This document shows positions 46,291 to 55,519 of a DNA stretch of 64,000 bases, piece after piece. Each line of letters begins with the position of its first letter. Positions within the stretch are counted from its first letter, which is position 1. The translations under genes were made by a program, and so were the position numbers. Origin of the DNA: Chitinivorax tropicus. GTDB taxonomy: Bacteria; Pseudomonadota; Gammaproteobacteria; Burkholderiales; SCOH01. The stretch lies in NCBI RefSeq assembly GCF_014202905.1, contig NZ_JACHHY010000009.1:1-64000 (forward strand), given 5' to 3'. The notes below the pieces were generated by a model. The model was not told the origin of the DNA and did not search any database. It saw only the letters and a list, made by a program, of their open reading frames with translations.

Positions 46291-47436
46291 ATGACACGCC
46301 CCATCATCATCATCGGTACGGGATTGGCAGGCTATAACCTGGCCCGCGAATTCCGCAAGCTGGACAAAAACACCCCGCTACATCTGATCACCCGCGATGC
46401 AGGAGAGTTCTACTCCAAGCCTTTGCTGTCGAGCAGCTTAGCCAGCAACAAACAGCCAGACCAGCTGGCCATGAAGACCGCCACCCAGATGGCAAGTGAG
46501 CTGGGGGCCGAGATCCATACCCAACAGGCGGTCACGCACATTGACCCAGCGCAGCAGACAGTCCAGCTCGCTGATCGCAAGCTGGATTTCGAGAAACTCG
46601 TGCTGGCCGTTGGCGCAGACCCGATCCGCCCCCATCTGGCGGGGGATGCAGCCGATGCCATCCTGACCGTCAATGATCTGGAAGACTATCGCCAATGCCG
46701 CGCCCACCTTATCGGGAAAAAACGTGTGGCAATCCTTGGTGCTGGGCTGATCGGTTGTGAATTTGCCAATGACTGGAGCCAAGCAGGGCTGGAGATCACG
46801 CTGGTGGACCCGGCAGCCTGGCCGCTATCTCGGCTGCTGCCAGAACAGGCAGGCCGCTTTATGCAGCGCAGACTGGAAGACCTGGGTATACAGCTCCGGC
46901 TGGGGCACGCCGCACGCGCTGTCAGCCGCTCCGCAACTGGCTTTGTCATTGAGCTTGCACAGGGTGACACATTGGAAGCCGATGTCGTCCTCTCCGCAAT
47001 CGGGCTGCAACCCCGCACTGACTTGGCAAGCCAAGCAGGTCTGGCGATCAGTCGAGGCATCGTCGTCGATCGCCACCTGCAGACCAGTCACCCAGCCATC
47101 TACGCACTAGGTGATTGCGCAGAGGTGGCAGGCCTCAACCTGCCGTTCGTGATGCCGATCATGCAGGCAGCCCGTTCACTGGCGCCCATTCTGGCAGGCC
47201 AGACCGCCGCGCTGGCCTATCCCGCCATGCCAGTGTTGGTCAAGACCCCGGCCTGCCCGACGACGGTCTGCCCAGTCATGGGTGCGCCGACTGGCGAATG
47301 GGCGATACAGGAAACAGCAACCGGCTTGAAAGCGTTGTACCAAGCCGGTGATCAATTGCTTGGCTTTGCACTGCTTGGCGATGTACAAAGTGAGAAGCAG
47401 ACGCTGGTCGCGCAGATTCCCGCTTGGCTGCCCTGA
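46291..47436 (+). CDS. FAD-dependent NAD(P)H reductase (rubredoxin reductase-like)
   Basis: 381 residues, a two-dinucleotide-binding-domain flavoprotein. FAD motif IIIGTGLAGYNLAREF (5-20), NAD(P) motif AILGAGLIGCEFANDW (about 147-162) and the late FAD motif IYALGDCAEV (about 270-279). It resembles rubredoxin-NAD reductases and NorW. No rubredoxin gene is next to it, so the partner is unknown. Confidence 0.88.
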   Translation: MTRPIIIIGTGLAGYNLAREFRKLDKNTPLHLITRDAGEFYSKPLLSSSLASNKQPDQLAMKTATQMASELGAEIHTQQAVTHIDPAQQTVQLADRKLDFEKLVLAVGADPIRPHLAGDAADAILTVNDLEDYRQCRAHLIGKKRVAILGAGLIGCEFANDWSQAGLEITLVDPAAWPLSRLLPEQAGRFMQRRLEDLGIQLRLGHAARAVSRSATGFVIELAQGDTLEADVVLSAIGLQPRTDLASQAGLAISRGIVVDRHLQTSHPAIYALGDCAEVAGLNLPFVMPIMQAARSLAPILAGQTAALAYPAMPVLVKTPACPTTVCPVMGAPTGEWAIQETATGLKALYQAGDQLLGFALLGDVQSEKQTLVAQIPAWLP

Positions 47437-47583
47437 CACTGCCGTCTGCTGGCAGGCCGATCAGCCGCTTGCCAGCAACCCAAACCCCGACAACCGGTAG
47501 GTGTAAACCACAAGCACCACCATGGGAAGCGAATCGCTATAATGTCGGCCTCTCCTCAATAAAACCCCACGCAGGAGCCGTTT

Positions 47584-49857
47584 ATGGATGACGAATTGCG
47601 CCGCAGTGCGCTGCATTACCACCAGTTCCCCAAACCCGGCAAGATTCAGGTTGCGCCGACCAAACCGCTTGCCAGCCAACGCGATCTGGCTCTGGCCTAC
47701 TCACCCGGTGTTGCCGCTGCTTGTGATGCAATTGTTGAAGATCCTGCCAACGCTTACGCCTACACCGCACGCGGCAATCTGGTCGCGGTGATCTCCAACG
47801 GCACAGCTGTACTGGGCCTGGGCGACATCGGCGCACTGGCGGGCAAGCCGGTGATGGAAGGCAAAGGCGTCCTGTTCAAGAAATTCGCGGGTATCGATGT
47901 ATTCGATATCGAGGTGAACGAAAAAGACCCCGATAAGCTGGTCGATATCATCGCCTCGCTGGAGCCAACCTTTGGCGGCATCAATCTGGAAGACATCAAA
48001 GCCCCTGAATGCTTCTACATCGAGCGCAAGCTGCGCGAAAAGATGAAGATTCCGGTTTTCCATGATGACCAACATGGCACCGCAATCATTACCGCCGCCG
48101 CCGTGCTGAATGGCTTGCGCATCGTCGGCAAGGACATCAGCAAGGTCAAGCTGGTCACCTCTGGCGCGGGGGCTGCTGCTGTTGCCTGCCTGGATCTGCT
48201 GGTGGCACTGGGCGTACACATGGACAACATCGTCATGTGCGACTCCAAAGGCGTGGTGCATACCGCCCGCGAAGACTGGGAAAAGCTTGATGAATCCAAG
48301 CGCCGCTACGCCAAGACAACCGATGCTCGCGCGTTGAAGGACGCCATCGTCAACGCAGACATCTTCTTGGGGCTGTCCGGGCCAAAACTGGTCACACAGG
48401 ACATGGTCAAGACCATGGCGGCACACCCGCTGATCCTGGCGCTGGCCAACCCCGAGCCGGAAATCCTGCCTCCGCTGGCCAAGGAAGCCCGCCCCGATGC
48501 CATCATCTGTACCGGTCGCTCTGACTTCCCCAACCAGGTCAACAACGTTTTGTGCTTCCCATTCATCTTCCGGGGTGCGCTCGATGTAGGCGCAACCACC
48601 ATCAATGAAGAGATGAAGCTGGCTTGCGTCCGCGCCATTGCGGATCTGGCCATGGCCGAGCAATCAGACGTCGTTGCCGATGCCTATGTGGGTCAGAATC
48701 TGAGCTTTGGCCCAGATTACATCATTCCCAAGCCTTTCGACCCCCGGCTCATCCTGAAGATCGCCCCAGCCGTGGCCAAGGCTGCCATGGATTCAGGCAT
48801 TGCCACCCGCCCGATCAAAGATATGCAGGCTTATACCGATGAGCTGACCCAGTTCGTCTATAAGTCGAATCTATTCATGAAGCCTGTCTTCAGCTTGGCC
48901 AAGAGCGCGAAGAAGCGCGTTGTCTATGCAGAAGGCGAAGACGAGCGTGTGTTGCACGGGGTTCAGGAAGTCGTCGATCAAGGTCTGGCCTACCCGATCC
49001 TGATCGGTCGCCCTCATGTCATCGAGCAGCGGATTCAACGCCTGGGCCTGCGGATCAAGCCTGGCGTCGATTTCGAGCTGGTCAACAATGAAAACGACCC
49101 TCGCTATGGCGAATACTGGCAAGCCTATTACGAAATCATGCAACGCAAAGGTGTCAGCATCCAGTTCGCCCGCCGCGAGGTGCGCCGCAAGACGACACTG
49201 ATCGGCGCACTGATGCTGCGTCGCGGTGAAGCCGATGCCATGATTTGCGGCACCTATGGCCAGTACCAAAACCATCTGGAATTCATTGAGCAGGTCATCG
49301 GCCTGCGCCCCGGCGTCAAGACCTTTGGCGCGATGAACGCCCTGATCCTGCCGCATGGCAATGTCTTTATCGCTGACACCTATGTGAACCCGGACCCCAC
49401 AGCGGAACAGCTGGCGGAAATCACCCGGATGGCAGCGGACACCGTCCGCCGCTTCGGCATTGCCCCCAAGGTGGCGCTGCTGTCGCATTCCAGCTTCGGC
49501 ACGGTCAACACCCCCTCCGCCAGTAAAATGCGGCAGGTGCTGGAGATTCTGAATCAGACCTCGCCGGATCTGGAAGTGGAAGGCGAAATGCATGGTGATG
49601 CTGCGCTGTCAGGCGCGATTCGCCAATTGGTATTCCCCAATGCACGCTTCAAAGAGGATGCCAACATCCTGATCATGCCAACCCTGGATGCTGCCAATAT
49701 CAGCTTCAATCTGCTGAAAGTCTCGGCAGCCGATGGGGTCACCATCGGCCCGATCCTGCTTGGCGCCGCCAAACCGGTGCATATCCTGACGCCAACAGCC
49801 AGCCCACGCCGTGTGGTGAACATGACTGCGCTGGCCGTTGTGGACGCAACGGTCTAA
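47584..49857 (+). CDS. maeB: NADP-dependent malic enzyme with phosphotransacetylase-like domain
   Basis: 757 residues, the MaeB hybrid type. Residues 1 to about 425 are the malic enzyme: [28 protein letters not shown] (about 159-178) with the metal/cofactor loop, and [17 protein letters not shown]. Residues about 430-757 are a phosphotransacetylase-like domain that regulates rather than catalyses. It decarboxylates malate to pyruvate with NADP. AGGAG lies upstream of ATG 47584; TATAAT at 47538-47543 is the likely -10. Confidence 0.96.
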   Translation: MDDELRRSALHYHQFPKPGKIQVAPTKPLASQRDLALAYSPGVAAACDAIVEDPANAYAYTARGNLVAVISNGTAVLGLGDIGALAGKPVMEGKGVLFKKFAGIDVFDIEVNEKDPDKLVDIIASLEPTFGGINLEDIKAPECFYIERKLREKMKIPVFHDDQHGTAIITAAAVLNGLRIVGKDISKVKLVTSGAGAAAVACLDLLVALGVHMDNIVMCDSKGVVHTAREDWEKLDESKRRYAKTTDARALKDAIVNADIFLGLSGPKLVTQDMVKTMAAHPLILALANPEPEILPPLAKEARPDAIICTGRSDFPNQVNNVLCFPFIFRGALDVGATTINEEMKLACVRAIADLAMAEQSDVVADAYVGQNLSFGPDYIIPKPFDPRLILKIAPAVAKAAMDSGIATRPIKDMQAYTDELTQFVYKSNLFMKPVFSLAKSAKKRVVYAEGEDERVLHGVQEVVDQGLAYPILIGRPHVIEQRIQRLGLRIKPGVDFELVNNENDPRYGEYWQAYYEIMQRKGVSIQFARREVRRKTTLIGALMLRRGEADAMICGTYGQYQNHLEFIEQVIGLRPGVKTFGAMNALILPHGNVFIADTYVNPDPTAEQLAEITRMAADTVRRFGIAPKVALLSHSSFGTVNTPSASKMRQVLEILNQTSPDLEVEGEMHGDAALSGAIRQLVFPNARFKEDANILIMPTLDAANISFNLLKVSAADGVTIGPILLGAAKPVHILTPTASPRRVVNMTALAVVDATV

Positions 49858-49879
49858 GCCCTGCACCCTGGCAGCCATC

Positions 49880-49907
49880 AGCCCGTGTCAAATGACACGG
49901 GCTTTTT
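49880..49907 (+). terminator. Intrinsic terminator of maeB
   Basis: AGCCCGTGTCA / TGACACGGGCT followed by TTTTC, 23 bp after the maeB stop codon. Confidence 0.9.
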
Positions 49908-49959
49908 CATGCAACCACCCGATCTGGTCACTTGGCACAATTACCGTAGGCGCTACAGA

Positions 49960-50349
49960 TCACCGCCCAGTAGCGGGCAATGGCCGATCGACTGCATAGG
50001 CCACCAATGTCTCCAGAGACACCTTATCGAGAATCGCCTCGTGGGTTGCCGCCAAGACTAGCCTGGGGGCTGCGCCGAGCAATAGGGCCTCGATCCAACG
50101 ATCAGCACACAGGCACCAACGATCCCCCGGTTTGAGTCCCTGAAACCCATACTCCGGTCGTGGCGTAGACAGATCGTTACCCCTCGATTGCGAAAAATTC
50201 AAAAAGGCCAGCGTCATTTCTGCACACACCACATGCTCACCCGTGTCCGATTCGTCGGTATGGCAACAGCCATCCCTGAAAAAGCCAGTCAACGGGGCAT
50301 GGCTGCACGACTCCAGCGGCAAACCCAATACGTTCAAAGCAGGTTTCAT
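49960..50349 (-). CDS. DUF2237 family protein
   Basis: 129 residues from ATG 50349 (GGAG 7 nt upstream; a start three bases earlier is equally possible). NVLGLPLESCSHAPLTGFFR, SRGNDLSTPRPEYGF, GLKPGDRWCLCADRW and ATHEAILDKV are the conserved blocks of DUF2237 (COG3651), with several conserved Cys. Function unknown. Single gene, convergent with maeB. Confidence 0.9.
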   Translation of the reverse strand: MKPALNVLGLPLESCSHAPLTGFFRDGCCHTDESDTGEHVVCAEMTLAFLNFSQSRGNDLSTPRPEYGFQGLKPGDRWCLCADRWIEALLLGAAPRLVLAATHEAILDKVSLETLVAYAVDRPLPATGR

Positions 50350-50693
50350 CATCACACTCCAAGCCTTCAGCCCACATGGATCTGCTCGATTGACATCGCA
50401 TCAGCACCCGCACCGGCGCGCGGTTGGTGGACATGGTAGCTGAGCTGCCGGGCCAGCCGCGCCCTCAGACAATGATCGGCGGCAAAACATGAGCAGACTT
50501 CAAGTCAATCCGAATAACCATTGTAGCCATGAGTTCAAATTGGCGTGGCTCAACAGCTTGTATCAGCACGAGATATTCACATCACGCATGAAAGGTTCAT
50601 TACTTACTTATAATCACATGTAGTTGCTGCGCCAAGCGCTAGGCCAGTAACATCGCGGGCTTGAAAGGCCATCTATTTCACTTCCGAGGATAT
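50350..50693. other. Intergenic stretch of 344 bases
   Basis: Divergent promoter region between DUF2237 and the secreted barrel protein. No coding frame, tRNA or strong hairpin recognised. The ribosome-binding site CGAGGA lies just before 50694. Confidence 0.35.
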
Positions 50694-51251
50694 ATGAAAA
50701 TCAAACTCCTGATGCTAGCCGTTGCAGCGGTTTCCCTAAATCTTGCCCAGGCCGCCCCGAGTTGCCAGACCTTGTTTGGTGGCGTGCAGATGCTGCCTGA
50801 TCCTGCCTGCAAGATCGCTCAGGAATATCCAGGCAATCTGTACTTGGGCATGCAGGGCGCGCCCAACAGCTGTTTTTCCATCAAGCTGTCCAACCTGGGT
50901 GATGGTTTTGCTGGCCTGACACTGGAACAGATGGTCGGTGCGAATCAAGCGCGTTCCATGACGCCTGGCGCCCTCAATGAACGTGAAGCACCACCCATGC
51001 CAAGCCCCATGCCTCAAACACGTTTGTTGTTCACAGGCAGAACAATAATCAAGACTGCGGATGGCAATCTGTTTGGTGCCGAGGCTGGCGCGATGGGCAC
51101 CACAGGTGCCACGGAGCAGTCGTTGATCGTGGGCGGTACGGGTAAATATGCTGGCGCCACCGGTACGATCTACGCCTACGGTGACTACATCGGCAATGGC
51201 AAATGGGGGATTTACGTGGGTGAACTGTGCGTTGGCGCCAAGCAACGCTGA
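50694..51251 (+). CDS. Secreted allene-oxide-cyclase/dirigent-like barrel protein
   Basis: 185 residues from ATG 50694; GAGGA upstream supports it. Signal peptide residues 1-20 (LLMLAVAAVSLNLAQA). The C-terminal half, with FGAEAGAMGTTGATEQSLIVGG and GTGKYAGATGTIYAYGDYIG (each given in part), follows the AOC/dirigent barrel pattern with the GTGxYxGATG turn. Four Cys in the mature part suggest two disulfides. Function unknown. Single gene. Confidence 0.6.
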   Translation: MKIKLLMLAVAAVSLNLAQAAPSCQTLFGGVQMLPDPACKIAQEYPGNLYLGMQGAPNSCFSIKLSNLGDGFAGLTLEQMVGANQARSMTPGALNEREAPPMPSPMPQTRLLFTGRTIIKTADGNLFGAEAGAMGTTGATEQSLIVGGTGKYAGATGTIYAYGDYIGNGKWGIYVGELCVGAKQR

Positions 51252-51307
51252 CCTCAGACGATAAGTCACCAGGCCCGCCACGCCACCGCGCAGGGGGCAC
51301 AATCAAA

Positions 51308-51336
51308 CAGCCCTACAGGTATTACCCGCAGGGCTG
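51308..51336. terminator. Hairpin between convergent genes
   Basis: CAGCCCT / AGGGCTG with a 15-nt loop between the barrel protein and the GH5 gene. No strong T-run; weak bidirectional terminator at best. Confidence 0.35.
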
Positions 51337-51351
51337 CTGATTCTACGGTGG

Positions 51352-53547
51352 TTACTCCATCCGCCATCTCACGGCGGGGTCTGAACCATCGTTTTCCTGC
51401 TGCGTGACAGCCACCATCCCCCGACCTGCCGACATAGCCAGATCGAGATTGCGGTAAGGACGCAAGGTAGTACCGCTCCAGTTGAAACGCAGATTGTCAG
51501 AATTCTCGCAAGTCCAGATGCCCCATGCGCTGCCCGATTCCGTCTTACCACGGTTATCCAGGCAGAAGCGTCTGTCCTGCACGCTGTGCACGAAACCCGA
51601 GCTGGGTTCATAGAACCAACGCTGGTTGGCGCGGCCATGGCAAGGGTAGGTAATCACATCATTGCCATCTTCCATCTTGCCGTCTTTCACGTCTAGACAC
51701 AGGTTCGTCGCCTCATTACGCAACAAGTGATCCTGACTGGCCCCCTCGGCACGATAGGCAAAGAGCTGTGCCCGCCCACCCGTGCAATCCCACAATTGCA
51801 TCTTGTCGCTGGTGGCGCCATAAGCCACATCCAGGCACTTTGTCGGGTTCAGCGCTGTGCGCAGCAATCCATTGTCAAAGTACCATTTCTGCGCATCGGT
51901 TCCATTGCAGGCATGGAGCTGAACAGTTTTGGCATTCCAGGCCAGCCCATCGCTGACATCCAGGCACTGATTGACATCCAGTTTGCTGCGCAATGTCTGA
52001 TCATTACCAATGACCCAACCTTGGCTGGATTCGCCATTGCAATCCTGTGTAACAGCCCGGCTGCCCGGCTGTGCTGCAACACACTTGGCGAAGTAAGGCA
52101 GATAGAGATTCTGGAATTTGCGGAAGATGCGGACGGTATGCTCCTCATTGGCCGGATTGGTCCATAATTTCAGAATCTGGGTTTTCTCATCGTACTCAGA
52201 CCGCCAAGTACCTACTGCATCCGACACACTCAATTGAAATCCATCCGGGTAATGACGGCGTGGCACGAAGATCTCTGTCGGGCCGGTCACGCCAGGCTTT
52301 TCACGGAACACCAAGGTGAAGTCGGCAGCACCCGGCACGTACCGGAATGACACCGGCGCACCAGCGATGGCACGCGGGTAGGTACGGATCAAGCGGTTGA
52401 GCTTAGGCATCTCCTGCCGGTCTGCATTGACCGGCCCCCACTCACCTGGGTCGCTCGACCAATAGGCCCAACCCGCACCCATATCATCAAGCATGGTCAA
52501 TGCATCATCCAGATACTGATGAAGGTTGGGCATCTGCTCGCTGCCTCCTAGCTCCCCCACCACCAGCGGCGTGCCATGCAAATCCATCTCCTGTGCACGG
52601 TATTTCGACCAATCTCGCATCTGCTTACGATCGATATCGCTGTATTTCACCCCCTCGTGCTGGAAGACTGGGTACAGGTGGGGTGCATAGACCAGTTTGT
52701 TGTCGCCGCTACGGGTGTCCTCGATCTTGGGCAGTGCGGCGGGAAAGCCGAAGTTGATGCCAAATGCCTGGGGCTCGAAGAACAGGTATTTATCCGGCTC
52801 GATCGCACGCAGTTTAGGGATCAGCCGTTTGTAGAAATCCGCCAGCCAAGTACGTTGAAAGTCCCCACTTATCGCTTTGCCCAGATCCCCGCCATGCGGC
52901 TCATTCATCAAGTCATAGCCGATGACGCCTGGATTGCTGCGGAAACGCTGTGCGACCAGCTGGAAAGCAGCAATGTAGTGCTCCTGCAGCTCAGGGTGAT
53001 CGCGGTATTCCCAGAAATTCTTGAATGCCGCAATGACAGCAGGGTCCAGATTCTTCAACCACCAGAATTGTCCAACATTGAAGCTGCCTAGCTTGTGGCC
53101 GTCCGTCTCAGTCGCCCAGGCAGGTGCGCCGTTCCCACCCACTCCGTAGCCATACATGTCTTGATGCATGTCGATCAACACATGCATACCACGCCGGGTA
53201 TACCACTCCACCCGCTTCTGGACCTCATCCAGATACTGGTAGTTGTACACCCCTTTCTCCGGCTCGATCGCCCCCCAGAATACCAACAGTCGGACAAAGT
53301 TGAACCCCCACTCATTGGCCTCTCGTTCGACATCGCTTTCCGTGACCCATGACATGTGATCACCGCTGTGCTTGGCACCATTCGAGGTATTCAATCCATG
53401 TAGAATCAATGCCCTACCCTGCGAATCGGTCAGATAGCGGCCTTGTGCAGGTTTGGACACCTCCAGGCACCCACCAAGGCCCAGCAAGGCGATCACCATT
53501 GCCAAGCCAAGCCACCACCGGAATGGACTCCTGAGACGTTGTAGCAT
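51352..53547 (-). CDS. GH5 glycosidase (endoglycoceramidase-like) with ricin-type lectin, lipoprotein
   Basis: 731 residues. Lipoprotein signal with LGGC (Cys27). The GH5 domain spans about 40-390: HGLNTSNGAKH, acid/base Glu216 in YDLMNEPHGG, nucleophile Glu332 in VVGELGG and the WSSDPGEWGP tail. The order and HGLN/MNEPHG motifs resemble endoglycoceramidases and related glycosidases more than cellulases. A beta-sandwich (about 395-485) and a ricin B-type trefoil (about 490-731) follow, with Q-x-W-like repeats (KWYFDNG, QRWFYEP, LRFNWSG). It is anchored to a membrane and probably cleaves a glycolipid or glycan. The promoter region 53548-53838 holds no other gene. Confidence 0.88.
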   Translation of the reverse strand: MLQRLRSPFRWWLGLAMVIALLGLGGCLEVSKPAQGRYLTDSQGRALILHGLNTSNGAKHSGDHMSWVTESDVEREANEWGFNFVRLLVFWGAIEPEKGVYNYQYLDEVQKRVEWYTRRGMHVLIDMHQDMYGYGVGGNGAPAWATETDGHKLGSFNVGQFWWLKNLDPAVIAAFKNFWEYRDHPELQEHYIAAFQLVAQRFRSNPGVIGYDLMNEPHGGDLGKAISGDFQRTWLADFYKRLIPKLRAIEPDKYLFFEPQAFGINFGFPAALPKIEDTRSGDNKLVYAPHLYPVFQHEGVKYSDIDRKQMRDWSKYRAQEMDLHGTPLVVGELGGSEQMPNLHQYLDDALTMLDDMGAGWAYWSSDPGEWGPVNADRQEMPKLNRLIRTYPRAIAGAPVSFRYVPGAADFTLVFREKPGVTGPTEIFVPRRHYPDGFQLSVSDAVGTWRSEYDEKTQILKLWTNPANEEHTVRIFRKFQNLYLPYFAKCVAAQPGSRAVTQDCNGESSQGWVIGNDQTLRSKLDVNQCLDVSDGLAWNAKTVQLHACNGTDAQKWYFDNGLLRTALNPTKCLDVAYGATSDKMQLWDCTGGRAQLFAYRAEGASQDHLLRNEATNLCLDVKDGKMEDGNDVITYPCHGRANQRWFYEPSSGFVHSVQDRRFCLDNRGKTESGSAWGIWTCENSDNLRFNWSGTTLRPYRNLDLAMSAGRGMVAVTQQENDGSDPAVRWRME

Positions 53548-53838
53548 GTTGCGCTCCTCATTGAATTGGATTTATAGCGGGCATGCAGACCAAATTCGAT
53601 TTCTGACATGTCCTTATTGATCGACTCCACTCCTGCATGCAAGTTCCAGCATAGCACAACGTCATTCCCATAAATATCAATGTTATTTTCTCAATAATCC
53701 TTTCATAATATGCAGTTATAGTGATACTCGTCACCGCACAATTTATTTCGAAATGGCTGATGTGCGACGGGTGAAGTTTCTTCTACAAGTACGCGGTGAA
53801 TATCGCGTGCTTATCGCCTCACTGACGATAACCAACCA

Positions 53839-54546
53839 TCAATCAGGCAGGATGACGACCAGGCTGATCACGCGGCCATCGATATGAACGTAATGCCCTG
53901 TCAGCGTCGCGTTGGCACACCAGACATCCGACAAATCCGTCAACAACCTTAGGCTGACTGTCTCGGCCTGCCAGGCCACCAGCTCTGCATCTTGAAAATA
54001 AAACGATTTTCCGACAATGGGATACAACGCCTTATACAAGCTCTCTTTCAGCGAGAACACCGTCGAAATGAAATCTGCTTGTTGCATATCCGGCAGCAAG
54101 GCCCGGATATGCAGCTCATGAGGGGTCAGTACCTGCTCGGCCACGCTGTGCATGGTGTCGGGCTTTTGCAGGGTTTCCACATCGATGCCCACCCCCAGGC
54201 AGTCAGCAGCGCATGCCACTGCGGCCAGGGCCAACCCCGCGCCATGCGTGATGCTGCCCACCACACCAGCCGGCCATTGCGGCGATCGATCTTCACCGAT
54301 TCCTGGCACCATGGGCGGCAGCTGCAAGGCAGCCATGGCCGATAAGGCACACAGCCGACCACTCAGGAAATCGGCCTGGCGTTTCGCCGCCGACCGCCGG
54401 ATGCTGTCGGGCAGCATACCTGGCAAGGCATTCAATAACTCGTGATCAAAGTGGTCCCGGTCAAACTGGGTGGCAAATATCTGCAGCGCAGGGAAATGTT
54501 GCTGCCAGGGGTGATATACGCAAGGAGGGGGGCAAAACCGATTCAT
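53839..54546 (-). CDS. 4'-phosphopantetheinyl transferase, EntD type
   Basis: 235 residues. The transferase motifs are VGIDVE (119-124; Asp122 and Glu124 bind Mg) and FSLKESLYKA (164-173; Glu168 and Lys172). The N-terminal KRQADFLSGRLCA matches EntD/PcpS proteins. It moves phosphopantetheine from CoA to carrier proteins of peptide or polyketide synthases, or fatty acid synthesis. No such synthase is in the window. Single gene. Confidence 0.9.
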   Translation of the reverse strand: MNRFCPPPCVYHPWQQHFPALQIFATQFDRDHFDHELLNALPGMLPDSIRRSAAKRQADFLSGRLCALSAMAALQLPPMVPGIGEDRSPQWPAGVVGSITHGAGLALAAVACAADCLGVGIDVETLQKPDTMHSVAEQVLTPHELHIRALLPDMQQADFISTVFSLKESLYKALYPIVGKSFYFQDAELVAWQAETVSLRLLTDLSDVWCANATLTGHYVHIDGRVISLVVILPD

Positions 54547-54691
54547 CGAGCAACGCGGGGCCAGGGAACAAAGAAGAGCCTGAAATTAGCACGGAATCGA
54601 ATGCCTGATAAGAGAAGGAACACACCAAGCCACCCCTGCGGCTGTTGAGTAGCCATGACCGCTCAACAGCTTTGGCGGACATGACAGCGGC

Positions 54692-55393
54692 TCAAAAAGC
54701 CAGGTGGTTGTTTCCATTGGGCTGGCCGGGCAGTCCCTCCAGCTTGACACCTGCGGCGGGGTCTTGTAGCCAGAAGTAATAGAACTCCCGAGCCAGGGAG
54801 ACGAATACCTGTTGCCCCTCCGGCGTGGTGAACAAGGGGAGCATGGCATCCACTGCCGCACGATAGACCCGAGGAGAGGAGGGATAATCACGTGAGACGA
54901 ACATCAACAACTTCAACAGCCTTTCACGCACGTCGATGGCTGCCTGAGACAGGCCATGCGCGGCCAACTGCTGCAGATAACGCTCGATCGCGGCCCAATC
55001 GGCACTTACCCACCCTCGCGCCCTGTCCATTTCATTCAATAGGTCACTCAGCCCCCCTTGAATGTGGATATGGATAGGCTCCTGCCCGATCAGCGCCGCC
55101 TGGGTGAGTTTGGACAAGGATTTGGTGTCACAGATCCAGAAGTTGTAGAACTCTCGGGCCGCCGTCTTGAATATATCCTGCGAGGTCGCGTCATCCGGAA
55201 ACTTGCGTAGTATCTGATCCACCACCTCACGGTACAGCTCACCACTGACCGGCAAACCTTGCAGGTTTGAAGTCAAGTGCCGCAAAAAATGCTTGCGTAA
55301 ATTGATTTCACGCGTCGATACGCCCTGGGTCTTGATCAAGCCCAGATAAGACTCCAAAGGCCCGTGTTGGATATCGTCTTCCGCAGCTGTCAC
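54692..55393 (-). CDS. Hypothetical protein with internal duplication
   Basis: About 233 residues. GTG at 55393 is preferred, with GAGG 6 nt upstream; the frame could start from a TTG 8 codons earlier. Two similar halves are visible: the first has LYREVVDQILRKF...AAREFYNFWICD, the second VYRAAVDAMLPLF...LAREFYYFWLQD, each preceded by a helical Leu/Arg-rich stretch. A short linker (residues about 100-145) separates them. All-helical, soluble. Family not recognised. Confidence 0.7.
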   Translation of the reverse strand: MTAAEDDIQHGPLESYLGLIKTQGVSTREINLRKHFLRHLTSNLQGLPVSGELYREVVDQILRKFPDDATSQDIFKTAAREFYNFWICDTKSLSKLTQAALIGQEPIHIHIQGGLSDLLNEMDRARGWVSADWAAIERYLQQLAAHGLSQAAIDVRERLLKLLMFVSRDYPSSPRVYRAAVDAMLPLFTTPEGQQVFVSLAREFYYFWLQDPAAGVKLEGLPGQPNGNNHLAF

Positions 55394-55519
55394 CGTCACC
55401 CTCAATCTGTTTGCCAAGTACGCTGAGTCAAGTATAGCGCTTCTCCAGAACGGTCATTCTGTCGAATACAGGAAATTACAAATCCTTTGTGCGCCAGGCG
55501 CCCTCCGGATCAACCGCAC

